Part shown: positions 40,301 through 48,824 of the stretch, one piece after another
How the letters are laid out: every line of letters begins with the position of its first letter
Numbering within the stretch: position 1 is the stretch's first letter
Assembly (NCBI GenBank): GCA_947492185.1
Contig: CANLMR010000006.1
Location: 148,277-212,276 of the forward strand
DNA: 64,000 nucleotides
Reading direction: 5' to 3'
Source of the DNA: an uncultured Tenacibaculum sp.
Lineage (GTDB): Bacteria; Bacteroidota; Bacteroidia; Flavobacteriales; Flavobacteriaceae
Position numbers and translations under genes: made by a program
The notes under the pieces: generated by a model
The model's database searches: none
Seen by the model: the letters and a program-made list of their open reading frames with translations, nothing else
Told to the model about the DNA's origin: nothing

Positions 40301-41101
40301 TTATTTACTAATTGTTCGTAATCCTCTTTTTATTATATAGGCTGTTTCTTTCGAAGAAGATTCTTTTTCCCAACGATTGCAAACAGCTAAAACCCAATCT
40401 GGTTTAGATTTACTTGCATCGTTTAACCAATTTGCAACTGCATCTCTTACATATTTAGAATTATCTGACTTTAAAGGCTCTAAAAGTTCAATTCCCTTTT
40501 CTGGGTTTTCTTGAAATTCAGCAATCTTTTTTGTCCATACACCTACCGGACGCAATGACTCAACAGCATATCTTCTAACATTTTCATCTTCATTACTAGT
40601 CCATTCTGTTAATATTGAAATCGCCGTATCTAAATCTTCAATCATTCTCTCTTTAGTTGCAAATATCACAACTTCTCTGACTCCGAAATGAGTATCTGCT
40701 GCGTATTGTTGCATCACAGGTAGTAACGTTGAAACTTCATCATAATGTAAGCTTTCTGCCCAACACGACCAACAACGAACAACATCTGAAGTGTGATTCT
40801 TTAGAACTTTATATATTTCTTGATTTTGAGTTAATACTCCAAAATTTTGCCCAATAACTTTGGTATTACTATTAGCTGTAGGTTTTTTTTGTTGATTAAC
40901 TGCTGCTTGGAAATCAGAAAACCATTCAATTTTACCTAAATCATTCAACACTAATCTTAACAAAGCTAGTTGATCAACAGCTAACCATTCCATTAAGTTT
41001 TTGGTTTCTATTAAACCTTTATTCAAGTATTCAATAGCTTCTGGATTTAAATCTTTGATGCTTCTCGCTCCTTTTCTATTTAATATATATTCTGGTATCA
41101 T
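40301..41101 (-). CDS. DNA alkylation repair (HEAT-like) protein
   Basis: RCWSCWAESLHYDEVSTLLPVMQQYAADTHFGVREVVIFATKERMIED; NVRRYAVESLRPVGVW. Confidence 0.85.
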   Translation of the reverse strand: MIPEYILNRKGARSIKDLNPEAIEYLNKGLIETKNLMEWLAVDQLALLRLVLNDLGKIEWFSDFQAAVNQQKKPTANSNTKVIGQNFGVLTQNQEIYKVLKNHTSDVVRCWSCWAESLHYDEVSTLLPVMQQYAADTHFGVREVVIFATKERMIEDLDTAISILTEWTSNEDENVRRYAVESLRPVGVWTKKIAEFQENPEKGIELLEPLKSDNSKYVRDAVANWLNDASKSKPDWVLAVCNRWEKESSSKETAYIIKRGLRTISK

Positions 41102-41130
41102 AATTTTACATTAACAAAAAATTTAACATC

Positions 41131-41226
41131 TGTCAAACTGTCCCGTCCCGAAGTTTCGGGATCGGGAATTTCAGTTTCTCATTAAGTTTAAGGATTATCA
41201 GATTCTGAAATAAATTCAGAATGACG
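41131..41226. repeat. REP-like inverted repeat element
   Basis: CCCGAAGTTTCGGG palindrome and right arm CTGAAATAAATTCAGAATGACG. Confidence 0.65.
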
Positions 41227-41246
41227 TTAAAAAAAATTCCCTTCTA

Positions 41247-42167
41247 TTATAAGATTGGCATACTTATATCGGTAATTAACTCTTCTGGAGCAGTATTTGA
41301 AGGATCATTATGATAAATCTCCATTGGAGAAGCTTTTTTATTTTTCTTAAATTCTTTATTACGCTCCATCATCATTACTGTAGTCCATGCATTACCTAAA
41401 TGATCGTACTTTCCTTTATGACGAACCGTATGCATTTTTAATTTTGGTAACGTTCCATAAAAAAAGTTCTCTGGAAGGTTTTCTGGTTTTGATCTTACAG
41501 GAAAACCCGCTACATAAACCACTTTATCTTTTACTAAATTAAACTTTTGATATTCTGAGAAAGGTAATCCAGAAACTTCAATATTATTTTTTCCAATAAA
41601 CTCGTTCAAATCGTTAAAATCTTTCTCCATAGCTTTATCTATATTAGAAAAAGGTGTGGTAGTTTTTATCCCGATAAAATCACAACCATCAAATTCATTA
41701 TCTCCAACAAATTCTAATTTACTATTAATTTTTCCATGTTCCAATTCTTCTTTAAGCATTTTAAGTCCTCTATCATAATCCATTCCTACATAAGTCTCCA
41801 TTGCTTTTTTCATCCAAAACATAAAAAATGGTAATGAACTATCCATTGTCCAGTTTACTTGAGTTTCATTTCCTTTTCCACTAAAGTTAAAAGCTACTTT
41901 AGCTTTAGATTTCCAAGGTTTTAAAAAAGTCAAATCATAATCTATTCGATTATCTTTTTCAGCAGTAACTTTCATTTCTCCACTACCTACTCTATTACCA
42001 TCCCATTTATAATATTTACCATCATTAGTATAGTTTATAGATGCATCTGGTTCACAAATTAGCCATGGTGACCAATTTTTCCAGTTATGAAAATCAGCTA
42101 AGAATTCTTTTACTTTTTTTTGAGAAGCATTAATAGTAATACTTTTATTTACATTCATTTTAGGCAT
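41247..42167 (-). CDS. SRPBCC domain fused to GyrI-like effector-binding domain
   Basis: N-terminal INASQKKVKEFLADFHNWKNWSPWL; C-terminal GyrI-like region. Confidence 0.8.
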   Translation of the reverse strand: MPKMNVNKSITINASQKKVKEFLADFHNWKNWSPWLICEPDASINYTNDGKYYKWDGNRVGSGEMKVTAEKDNRIDYDLTFLKPWKSKAKVAFNFSGKGNETQVNWTMDSSLPFFMFWMKKAMETYVGMDYDRGLKMLKEELEHGKINSKLEFVGDNEFDGCDFIGIKTTTPFSNIDKAMEKDFNDLNEFIGKNNIEVSGLPFSEYQKFNLVKDKVVYVAGFPVRSKPENLPENFFYGTLPKLKMHTVRHKGKYDHLGNAWTTVMMMERNKEFKKNKKASPMEIYHNDPSNTAPEELITDISMPIL

Positions 42168-42227
42168 GGCAGTAGATTTTAGTTTCCTATAAAGTTATAA
42201 AAAAAGCCAATATCTAAACGTTAAAAA

Positions 42228-42680
42228 TTATACATCAAACTGAGTTAAATGATGATCTAAATGTTTATAAAATAAATTATTCCATTCTTGTTTGGTAAGT
42301 TTTCCAAAGGAATGTGATTCTTTTCCATCAAAATGAGCTTCTCCCAATTCTTGAGTTTTAACTATATAATCTATCAACCGTTTCTTTTCAGCTTCAAAAT
42401 TTCGTTCATCAGTTATTAAAAACTGCGGAGCAGTTCTACCATTTTTAGGATATGGTTTTTCTGAAACTACTTGTTTCTTCACCAATAACTTCAAGATAAA
42501 CTTTGTAAATCCATTTGGTTTAGGATGCTTGTCCGTATATACTCCTTCATAAGAAACCGAACAATGCGCCATCATTTGAGCAACATTCATTTTCCCCCAT
42601 TGAGGCTGTGTTTCTGTTGTAAGATTATTGATTCTTCCAACTACTTCATCAGTAACTTTTTTTGTGAAAATACTTTTCAT
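42228..42680 (-). CDS. DUF1569 family protein (DinB-like)
   Basis: QPQWGKMNVAQMMAHCSVSYEGV; FGKLTKQEWNNLFYKHLDHHLTQF. Confidence 0.88.
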   Translation of the reverse strand: MKSIFTKKVTDEVVGRINNLTTETQPQWGKMNVAQMMAHCSVSYEGVYTDKHPKPNGFTKFILKLLVKKQVVSEKPYPKNGRTAPQFLITDERNFEAEKKRLIDYIVKTQELGEAHFDGKESHSFGKLTKQEWNNLFYKHLDHHLTQFDV

Positions 42681-42705
42681 AATGTAATGGAATTTTAATT
42701 TTAAG

Positions 42706-43707
42706 TTAATGCAATATTTTAAATATTAATTCTTTTAAAATATCTCCATGTGTTTGGTTTGCTCCTACTCCTTTACTTTTTACATCAGCGTCACGTAAAA
42801 CACCAATTATTTGAGATACTTTACGCATTGGATAATTTCTTGATGCAGTAACATAATCATCAACAAAATAAGGATTCACACCTAATGCTCGTGCAACAGA
42901 TGCTTTCGACTTATCCTTTAATCCGTGATACAATAACATTTGAGTAAAAAAACTATTTAATAAAGAAATCGTCATTACCAAAGGATTGTTTTTTGGATTC
43001 TGACTAAAGTAGTTTATAATTCTATTTGCTTTAACCACATCTTTATTTCCTACTGCTTTTCGTAACTCAAAATTATTAAAGTCTTTAGAAATACCTATAT
43101 TTTCTTCTACATGTACCGGAGTTATAATCGTGCTCTCAGGTAACACTGAAATAAGTTTATCAAGCTCATTACTAATCTTACTCAAATCAGTACCCAAAAA
43201 TTCAACTAGCATTTGGCTTGCTTTTGGTTCAATAGCATATTTCTTTCCTCTTAATTCTTTAACAATCCAATCACCAACTTGATTTTCGTATAACTTTTTG
43301 CTCTCGTAAATTAATCCACTTTTCGCGACGGCCTTATAAACCTTTTTACGTTTATCAAGTTTTTTATACTTATAATTAAACACTAAAATAGTTGAAGGTT
43401 GCGGATTAGCCGCATAATTTTCTAATTTATCAATAGTTCTACTTAAATCTTGTGCTTCTTTTACAATAATTACTTGATGATCCGCCATCATTGGAAATCG
43501 TTTTGCTGAAGAGATAATTTCATCTATAGATACATCTCTACCATACATAACAATTTGATTAAATCCTTTTTCGGACTCATCTAAAATAGAATTCTCAATA
43601 AAATTTGAAATTTTATCAATATAATAAGGCTCCTCTCCCATTAAAAAATAAATAGGTTTTAATTTGCCTTGTTTAATATTATCAACTATTAGCTTAACGT
43701 CGTTCAT
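42706..43707 (-). CDS. holA: DNA polymerase III subunit delta
   Basis: PIYFLMGEEPYYIDKI; NELDKLISVLPESTIITPVHVEENIG. Confidence 0.92.
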   Translation of the reverse strand: MNDVKLIVDNIKQGKLKPIYFLMGEEPYYIDKISNFIENSILDESEKGFNQIVMYGRDVSIDEIISSAKRFPMMADHQVIIVKEAQDLSRTIDKLENYAANPQPSTILVFNYKYKKLDKRKKVYKAVAKSGLIYESKKLYENQVGDWIVKELRGKKYAIEPKASQMLVEFLGTDLSKISNELDKLISVLPESTIITPVHVEENIGISKDFNNFELRKAVGNKDVVKANRIINYFSQNPKNNPLVMTISLLNSFFTQMLLYHGLKDKSKASVARALGVNPYFVDDYVTASRNYPMRKVSQIIGVLRDADVKSKGVGANQTHGDILKELIFKILH

Positions 43708-43738
43708 TAATTTTTAAGTAGCGTATTTAAAAGATTGT

Positions 43739-43746
43739 TACTTTTG
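43739..43746 (+). promoter_or_regulatory. -7 box TACTTTTG
   Basis: TAnnTTTG ending 5 nt before ATG 43751. Confidence 0.5.
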
Positions 43747-43750
43747 AATA

Positions 43751-44197
43751 ATGGAAAAACTGAATTTACCTTCATATCCTTTCAGAATCAAAAATAACGA
43801 AAAACACTATCTAATTTTTGATGAAATCCGAAAAAAATATATTGTTCTCACTCCAGAAGAATGGGTACGACAACATTATATCCATTTTTTATTGAAAGAA
43901 AAAAACTATCCAACATCTTTAGTTGCTGTAGAAAAACAATTTACCATAAACAACTTAAAAAAACGAACTGATATATTAGTTTTTTCTCGTGAAGGAACTG
44001 TTAATATTATTGTAGAATGTAAAGCTCCACATATAAAAATAACACAAGAAACTTTCGACCAAATAGCTCGGTATAATTTAAAACTTAATGCAAACTACTT
44101 AATTGTAACTAATGGGCTAGAACATTATTACTGTAAATTGGATACAGAAAATGAAACTTATGTTTTTTTAAAAGATATTCCTACTTATAAAATTTAA
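43751..44197 (+). CDS. HsdR_N-like (type I restriction enzyme R N-terminal domain) protein
   Basis: RTDILVFSREGTVNIIVECKAPHIKITQETFDQIARYN nuclease-fold core, stand-alone. Confidence 0.85.
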   Translation: MEKLNLPSYPFRIKNNEKHYLIFDEIRKKYIVLTPEEWVRQHYIHFLLKEKNYPTSLVAVEKQFTINNLKKRTDILVFSREGTVNIIVECKAPHIKITQETFDQIARYNLKLNANYLIVTNGLEHYYCKLDTENETYVFLKDIPTYKI

Positions 44198-44231
44198 TAC
44201 TTCTTTACATTTTAAAACCAGATTAATAGTG

Positions 44232-44239
44232 TAAGTTTG
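44232..44239 (+). promoter_or_regulatory. -7 box TAAGTTTG
   Basis: TAnnTTTG ending 6 nt before TTG 44245. Confidence 0.5.
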
Positions 44240-44244
44240 CGGAC

Positions 44245-45243
44245 TTGAAAACTGCTGTAGTCATATTAAATTGGAACGGTAAACAATTACTTGAACAGTT
44301 TCTCCCATCTATTGTAAATTATAATGAAGGAGATACTGAAATTTACGTTGCTGACAATGCTTCTACTGATGATTCTATTAATTTTGTTAAAGCTAACTTT
44401 CCTTCAGTAAAGATTGTTGTAAACAATGAAAATGGTGGATACGCAAAAGGGTATAACGATGCTTTACAACACATTCAAGCAGATATTTATTGCTTAATAA
44501 ATTCAGATATTGAAGTTACTCCAAATTGGCTGCAACCAATAATTGAGGTTTTCGAAAATGAGCCAAATACAGCTATTATCCAACCAAAATTATTGGATTT
44601 TAAAAACAAGGAAAAATTTGAATATGCTGGTGCTGGCGGTGGTTTTGTAGATTATTTCGGATATCCATATTGTAGAGGACGTGTTTTTAACTTTTTAGAA
44701 AAAGACAATGGTCAGTTTGATGATATTTCAGAAATATTTTGGGCATCTGGAGCTTGCTTTTTTATTAGAAGCGAGGTGTTTCATAAATTAAATGGTTTTG
44801 ATGAACACTACTTTGCACATCAAGAAGAAATAGATTTATGTTGGCGTTCACAAAACGAAGGTTATGATGTTAAATATGTAGGAGCCTCAACCGTTTATCA
44901 TGTCGGTGGTGCCACTTTACAAGAATCTAATCCAAGAAAAACATTTTTAAATTTTAGAAATAGTTTATTTACTATTTTAAAAAATGTTCCAAGAAAAAAT
45001 TTAATTCAAGTAATTTTTATTCGTTTAGTTTTAGATGGTATTGCTGGTTTAAAATTCATTTTGGAGTTAAGACCAGTACATACATGGTCTGTATTAAAAG
45101 CCCACCTAAGCTTTTACAAAAACTTAAGAAAGTTTATTAAAAAGAGAAGACAAATTCAACGAAAATCGAACTATAGTATTCATACTTCTGTTGTTTGGCA
45201 ACATTTTGTTTTAGGAAAAACAGAGTTTAAAAAACTCCAATAA
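44245..45243 (+). CDS. Glycosyltransferase family 2
   Basis: AVVILNWNGKQLLEQFLPSIV, VADNASTDDS; TTG start. Confidence 0.93.
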   Translation: MKTAVVILNWNGKQLLEQFLPSIVNYNEGDTEIYVADNASTDDSINFVKANFPSVKIVVNNENGGYAKGYNDALQHIQADIYCLINSDIEVTPNWLQPIIEVFENEPNTAIIQPKLLDFKNKEKFEYAGAGGGFVDYFGYPYCRGRVFNFLEKDNGQFDDISEIFWASGACFFIRSEVFHKLNGFDEHYFAHQEEIDLCWRSQNEGYDVKYVGASTVYHVGGATLQESNPRKTFLNFRNSLFTILKNVPRKNLIQVIFIRLVLDGIAGLKFILELRPVHTWSVLKAHLSFYKNLRKFIKKRRQIQRKSNYSIHTSVVWQHFVLGKTEFKKLQ

Positions 45244-45266
45244 ATAGAATTTAATCTAAAAACAAA

Positions 45267-45361
45267 CGTCATTCCGGTCTCGAAAAATCGGGAAAAGGAA
45301 TCTCATAAACTTTAAGTTAATAATTTAGAGATTACTTCAAACTAAAGTTTTCGTAATGACG
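45267..45361. repeat. REP-like inverted repeat element
   Basis: CGTCATTCCGG...GGAATCTC...GAGATTACTTC...CGTAATGACG. Confidence 0.7.
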
Positions 45362-45412
45362 TAAAGTTTATTTTTATTAGGCTTTATTTTTATATTATAA
45401 TTAATATTTTAG

Positions 45413-45495
45413 CGTCATTCCGAATTTATTTCGAAATCCCATAATACTATTAAATACTATTTATATTGAGAACCTGAAATAAATTCAGGTTGACG
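45413..45495. repeat. REP-like inverted repeat element
   Basis: CGTCATTCCGAATTTATTTCGAAATC ... AACCTGAAATAAATTCAGGTTGACG. Confidence 0.75.
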
Positions 45496-45503
45496 TTTTT
45501 ATA

Positions 45504-45974
45504 TTATGTATTTTTCACAGATATATAAATCGGAACTTTAGTATCTTCTGAAGGGATAACATTTTCAGGATAAATTTCAAAATCAGCTTGATATTCTCGG
45601 TTCAATTCTGACTGCCAAATTTCCATCCATTTATTATAAACAATATTATCATTTAATTTTCCTTCTGCAATAAACTCTTCATAAGAGGTTGCTGGAATTT
45701 CTAATGCTGACATCTCTGAAGGCACTTCATTTAAACTGTAAACTTTACAGCCTATAATCATATCATAAGCTCCTCTATAATCACTTTCGTAATTTGTATA
45801 AATTGCATACAAATCATTTTTCTCTTTATTTGGAATTTTCTCTCTTATATTTTTAGTCATAAATTGTTCCCACAACGCAGGAATGTCTTTAGCGGCTTGC
45901 ATATTTTCATTAGTGGTTCTTACTTTAATTCCTATTACTTTAAAAGAATTCATTCGTGTTGTTTTCATTATCAT
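45504..45974 (-). CDS. GyrI-like/AraC effector-binding domain protein
   Basis: FKVIGIKVRTTNENMQAAKDIPALWEQFM; stand-alone effector-binding fold pattern. Confidence 0.85.
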   Translation of the reverse strand: MIMKTTRMNSFKVIGIKVRTTNENMQAAKDIPALWEQFMTKNIREKIPNKEKNDLYAIYTNYESDYRGAYDMIIGCKVYSLNEVPSEMSALEIPATSYEEFIAEGKLNDNIVYNKWMEIWQSELNREYQADFEIYPENVIPSEDTKVPIYISVKNT

Positions 45975-46007
45975 TATTTTTAGTTACAACACAAAATTAT
46001 TGAGCAA

Positions 46008-46730
46008 CTATGTCAACGGTTTGTCAGGGGTGTTTGATAAATTTTTGACGCACTCTTCGAAGTACTCTTGTAAAGTCATTTCATGTGGAGTAAAACGTTC
46101 ATGAAGTAATGATATATTCTCAATATAATCGATTCGAAAAACTCTAAAGCTTTTTCTTAACCTACAGTAAGCTACTAATAACCAATTCTCATTGGTACTA
46201 TACAATGCGAAAGGCTCAATTATTCTCTTGGTAAATTCACCTCCAATTGAGTTATAGCTGATTTGAGTTAGCTGAAAATTAGTGATTGCAGATTGAATCT
46301 TAGCTAAATTTGAACTTGTAATTTCATTTTTTGGATTATATCTAAAAGCAATTCTTTCTGATAATAAATTTATTTTTTCTTTTTGAGCGGAACGAAAAAC
46401 AGATTTGATTTTTGTTATAGCACTTTGATAAGCTTCTACCAAAGATTTATCTTTATTTTTATTAATAAGGTGTTCTGCAGTAATTAATGCGTTTGCTTCT
46501 TCTTCAGAAAACATAACTGGAGGTAAATTATAACCTTCCATTAAAGAGTATCCTTTTCCTTCTTCCGTGAAAACGGGAATTCCGGAAGCTTCCAATGTTC
46601 TAATATCCCGATAAATAGTTCTAACACTTACATTATACTTTGCAGCTAATTCTGTAGCTGTTACTATCTTTTTAGATTGTAAATGAGTTAAAATTGCAGT
46701 AAGCCTGGATATACGAGGTTTATTTTTCAT
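46008..46730 (-). CDS. YafY-type HTH/WYL-domain transcriptional regulator
   Basis: SRLTAILTHLQSKKIVTATELAAKYNVSVRTIYRDIRTLEASGIPV; FALYSTNENWLLVAYCRLRKSFRVFRIDYI. Confidence 0.93.
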   Translation of the reverse strand: MKNKPRISRLTAILTHLQSKKIVTATELAAKYNVSVRTIYRDIRTLEASGIPVFTEEGKGYSLMEGYNLPPVMFSEEEANALITAEHLINKNKDKSLVEAYQSAITKIKSVFRSAQKEKINLLSERIAFRYNPKNEITSSNLAKIQSAITNFQLTQISYNSIGGEFTKRIIEPFALYSTNENWLLVAYCRLRKSFRVFRIDYIENISLLHERFTPHEMTLQEYFEECVKNLSNTPDKPLT

Positions 46731-47421
46731 CTAATAAAAATTCGTTATCCTTATAAATATAATTCAGGAGAAAAAATACAGCTATACCTCCAAATGTATG
46801 CCAAAGCCAATGTGTTCCCATTGGTAAAACGGGATCTAAATCTCCTTTTACTACAAGATTATCTAGTGTTCTAAAAGTAACTGCAAGTGCAAAAACCAAG
46901 AATCCAATTAAAATCAATTTTGCGTTTTTCCAGTTGGTTAAATATGCATACCAAATAAATGGACCAACTACAGTTAAAGCTGTAATAAAATAACCAAAAG
47001 AAATGCGATATGTATTTGGTATTGGAAGCATTCTAGGAATAATAGATAACGTAAGAATTCCTAAAAACAATAAAATCCTCATCCACCATTTTTTCTTTAT
47101 TTTTCCAATAAAATAAATAATCCCTCCTAAACAAACTATCATTATAGGTAGCCAATCAAGTACTAACCAGAACTCATGACTTCTAGTTCCATGAAACATA
47201 GTTCCTCCTATCCAACTGATAAAAATTACAGGAATAGCAAATAAAAAAAATGGATGTTGTTTGGGTACTTTGTAGATTTTATGCCCAAAATAAATCAGAA
47301 TTACAATAAAAATTAAATTACTAAACGTATTAAAAGGTTCAACAGGTAATCTTCCTTCTATCGTTTCTTGATAAATAGGTCCACTGTCATTAGGAAATTT
47401 TAATAAAAATCTAAATAACAT
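46720..47421 (-). CDS. Ceramidase/CREST-superfamily-like membrane protein
   Basis: EPFNTFSNLIFIV, GGTMFHGTRSHEFWLVLDWLPIM, GTHWLWHTFGG. Confidence 0.65.
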   Translation of the reverse strand: MLFRFLLKFPNDSGPIYQETIEGRLPVEPFNTFSNLIFIVILIYFGHKIYKVPKQHPFFLFAIPVIFISWIGGTMFHGTRSHEFWLVLDWLPIMIVCLGGIIYFIGKIKKKWWMRILLFLGILTLSIIPRMLPIPNTYRISFGYFITALTVVGPFIWYAYLTNWKNAKLILIGFLVFALAVTFRTLDNLVVKGDLDPVLPMGTHWLWHTFGGIAVFFLLNYIYKDNEFLLDEK

Positions 47422-48031
47422 CGATACTACCTTTACCTTCTCTTATAATTTCTGGTTCATCTTGAGTTAAATCGATTACTGTCGATGCATAGTTATCACC
47501 ATATCCGCCATCTATAACTAGATCAACAATATTCTGCCATTTTTCAAATATCAATTCTGGATCTGTTGTATATTCAATAACTTCATCTTCATCATGAATA
47601 GAAGTAGACACAATAGGATTCCCTAGTTGTTCAACAATAGTTCTAGCTATATTATTATCCGGAATACGAATACCAACTGTTTTCCTTTTTTTAAACACTT
47701 TTGGCAAGTTTGTACTTCCTGGTAACACAAATGTATATGGCCCTGGTAAAGCTCTCCTTAGAATCTTATATACAGGTGTAGAGATTTGTTTCACATAATC
47801 AGACAAATGGCTTAAATCATTACAAACAAATGAGAAATTGGCTTTTTCTAATTTTACACCTTTTATTTTAGCGATTTTTTCAAGAGCTTTAGTATTGGTA
47901 ATATCACACCCCAATCCGTAAACAGTATCTGTAGGATAAATAACTAATCCTCCAGATTGTAAAACTTTTACAACCTTTTCAATTTCTTTTGGATTTGGAT
48001 TTTCATTATAAATCTTAATAAACTGTGCCAT
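47411..48031 (-). CDS. YrdC/Sua5 family L-threonylcarbamoyladenylate synthase-like protein
   Basis: GGLVIYPTDTVYGLGCDITN, RALPGPYTFVLPGS; start set at MAQFIKIY. Confidence 0.93.
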   Translation of the reverse strand: MAQFIKIYNENPNPKEIEKVVKVLQSGGLVIYPTDTVYGLGCDITNTKALEKIAKIKGVKLEKANFSFVCNDLSHLSDYVKQISTPVYKILRRALPGPYTFVLPGSTNLPKVFKKRKTVGIRIPDNNIARTIVEQLGNPIVSTSIHDEDEVIEYTTDPELIFEKWQNIVDLVIDGGYGDNYASTVIDLTQDEPEIIREGKGSIDVI

Positions 48032-48060
48032 CTTTCTTTTGCTAGGTTTTAAAAATAAAA

Positions 48061-48088
48061 AAACTTCCAACAAAAATGTTGGAAGTTT
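48061..48088 (-). terminator. Terminator downstream of response regulator
   Basis: AACTTCCAACA-aaaa-TGTTGGAAGTT, T run on minus strand. Confidence 0.75.
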
Positions 48089-48105
48089 AAAATATTTTCA
48101 AGTAG

Positions 48106-48807
48106 TTATGCTTCGTTTTCGATAAGTCTGAAACCTTCACCATGGATATTTAAAATTTCAACTTGTTCGTCTAACTTTAAATACTTCCTCAGTTTGGCTA
48201 TATAGACATCCATACTTCTAGATGTAAAATAATTATCATCTCTCCATATTTTTGTTAATGCAAGCTCTCTTGGCATTAAATCATTCTTATGAATAGCTAA
48301 CATTCTTAAAAGCTTACTTTCTTTTGGAGATAATTTTTGGGGATCGTCTCCATTAAAAGAAAGGTGTCTTAATTTAGAATTAAAAGCGAATCTTCCAATA
48401 GTAAATTCAAACTGATCATCATCTTTAGATTTTTCAGTTTCTTTACGTTGAAGAATTGCTTTAATCTTGTGTAATAAAACCTCTGAATCAAAAGGTTTAT
48501 TCAAATAGTCATCTGCTCCTACTTGATATCCTTTTAATACATCTTCTTTTAACGTTTTAGCTGTTAAAAAAATAATTGGCACTTCTTTATTTGTTGACCT
48601 GATGTCTTCAGCTAAAGAAAAACCATCTTTTCTTGGCATCATAACGTCTAATATGCATAAATCATACTCAGAATTTTTAAACATAATTAAACCTTCAATA
48701 CCGTCTTTAGCATGTGTTACATTGTAATCATTTAATGCTAAATAATCTTTTAAGACTGTTCCAAAATTTGGATCATCTTCTACTAATAGAATTTTTCTTG
48801 TTCCCAT
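48106..48807 (-). CDS. OmpR/PhoB-type response regulator
   Basis: ILLVEDDPNFGTVLKDYL, CILDVMMPRKDGFSLAE; C-terminal winged helix. Confidence 0.95.
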   Translation of the reverse strand: MGTRKILLVEDDPNFGTVLKDYLALNDYNVTHAKDGIEGLIMFKNSEYDLCILDVMMPRKDGFSLAEDIRSTNKEVPIIFLTAKTLKEDVLKGYQVGADDYLNKPFDSEVLLHKIKAILQRKETEKSKDDDQFEFTIGRFAFNSKLRHLSFNGDDPQKLSPKESKLLRMLAIHKNDLMPRELALTKIWRDDNYFTSRSMDVYIAKLRKYLKLDEQVEILNIHGEGFRLIENEA

Positions 48808-48824
48808 TTATGTACCCTTCAAAT

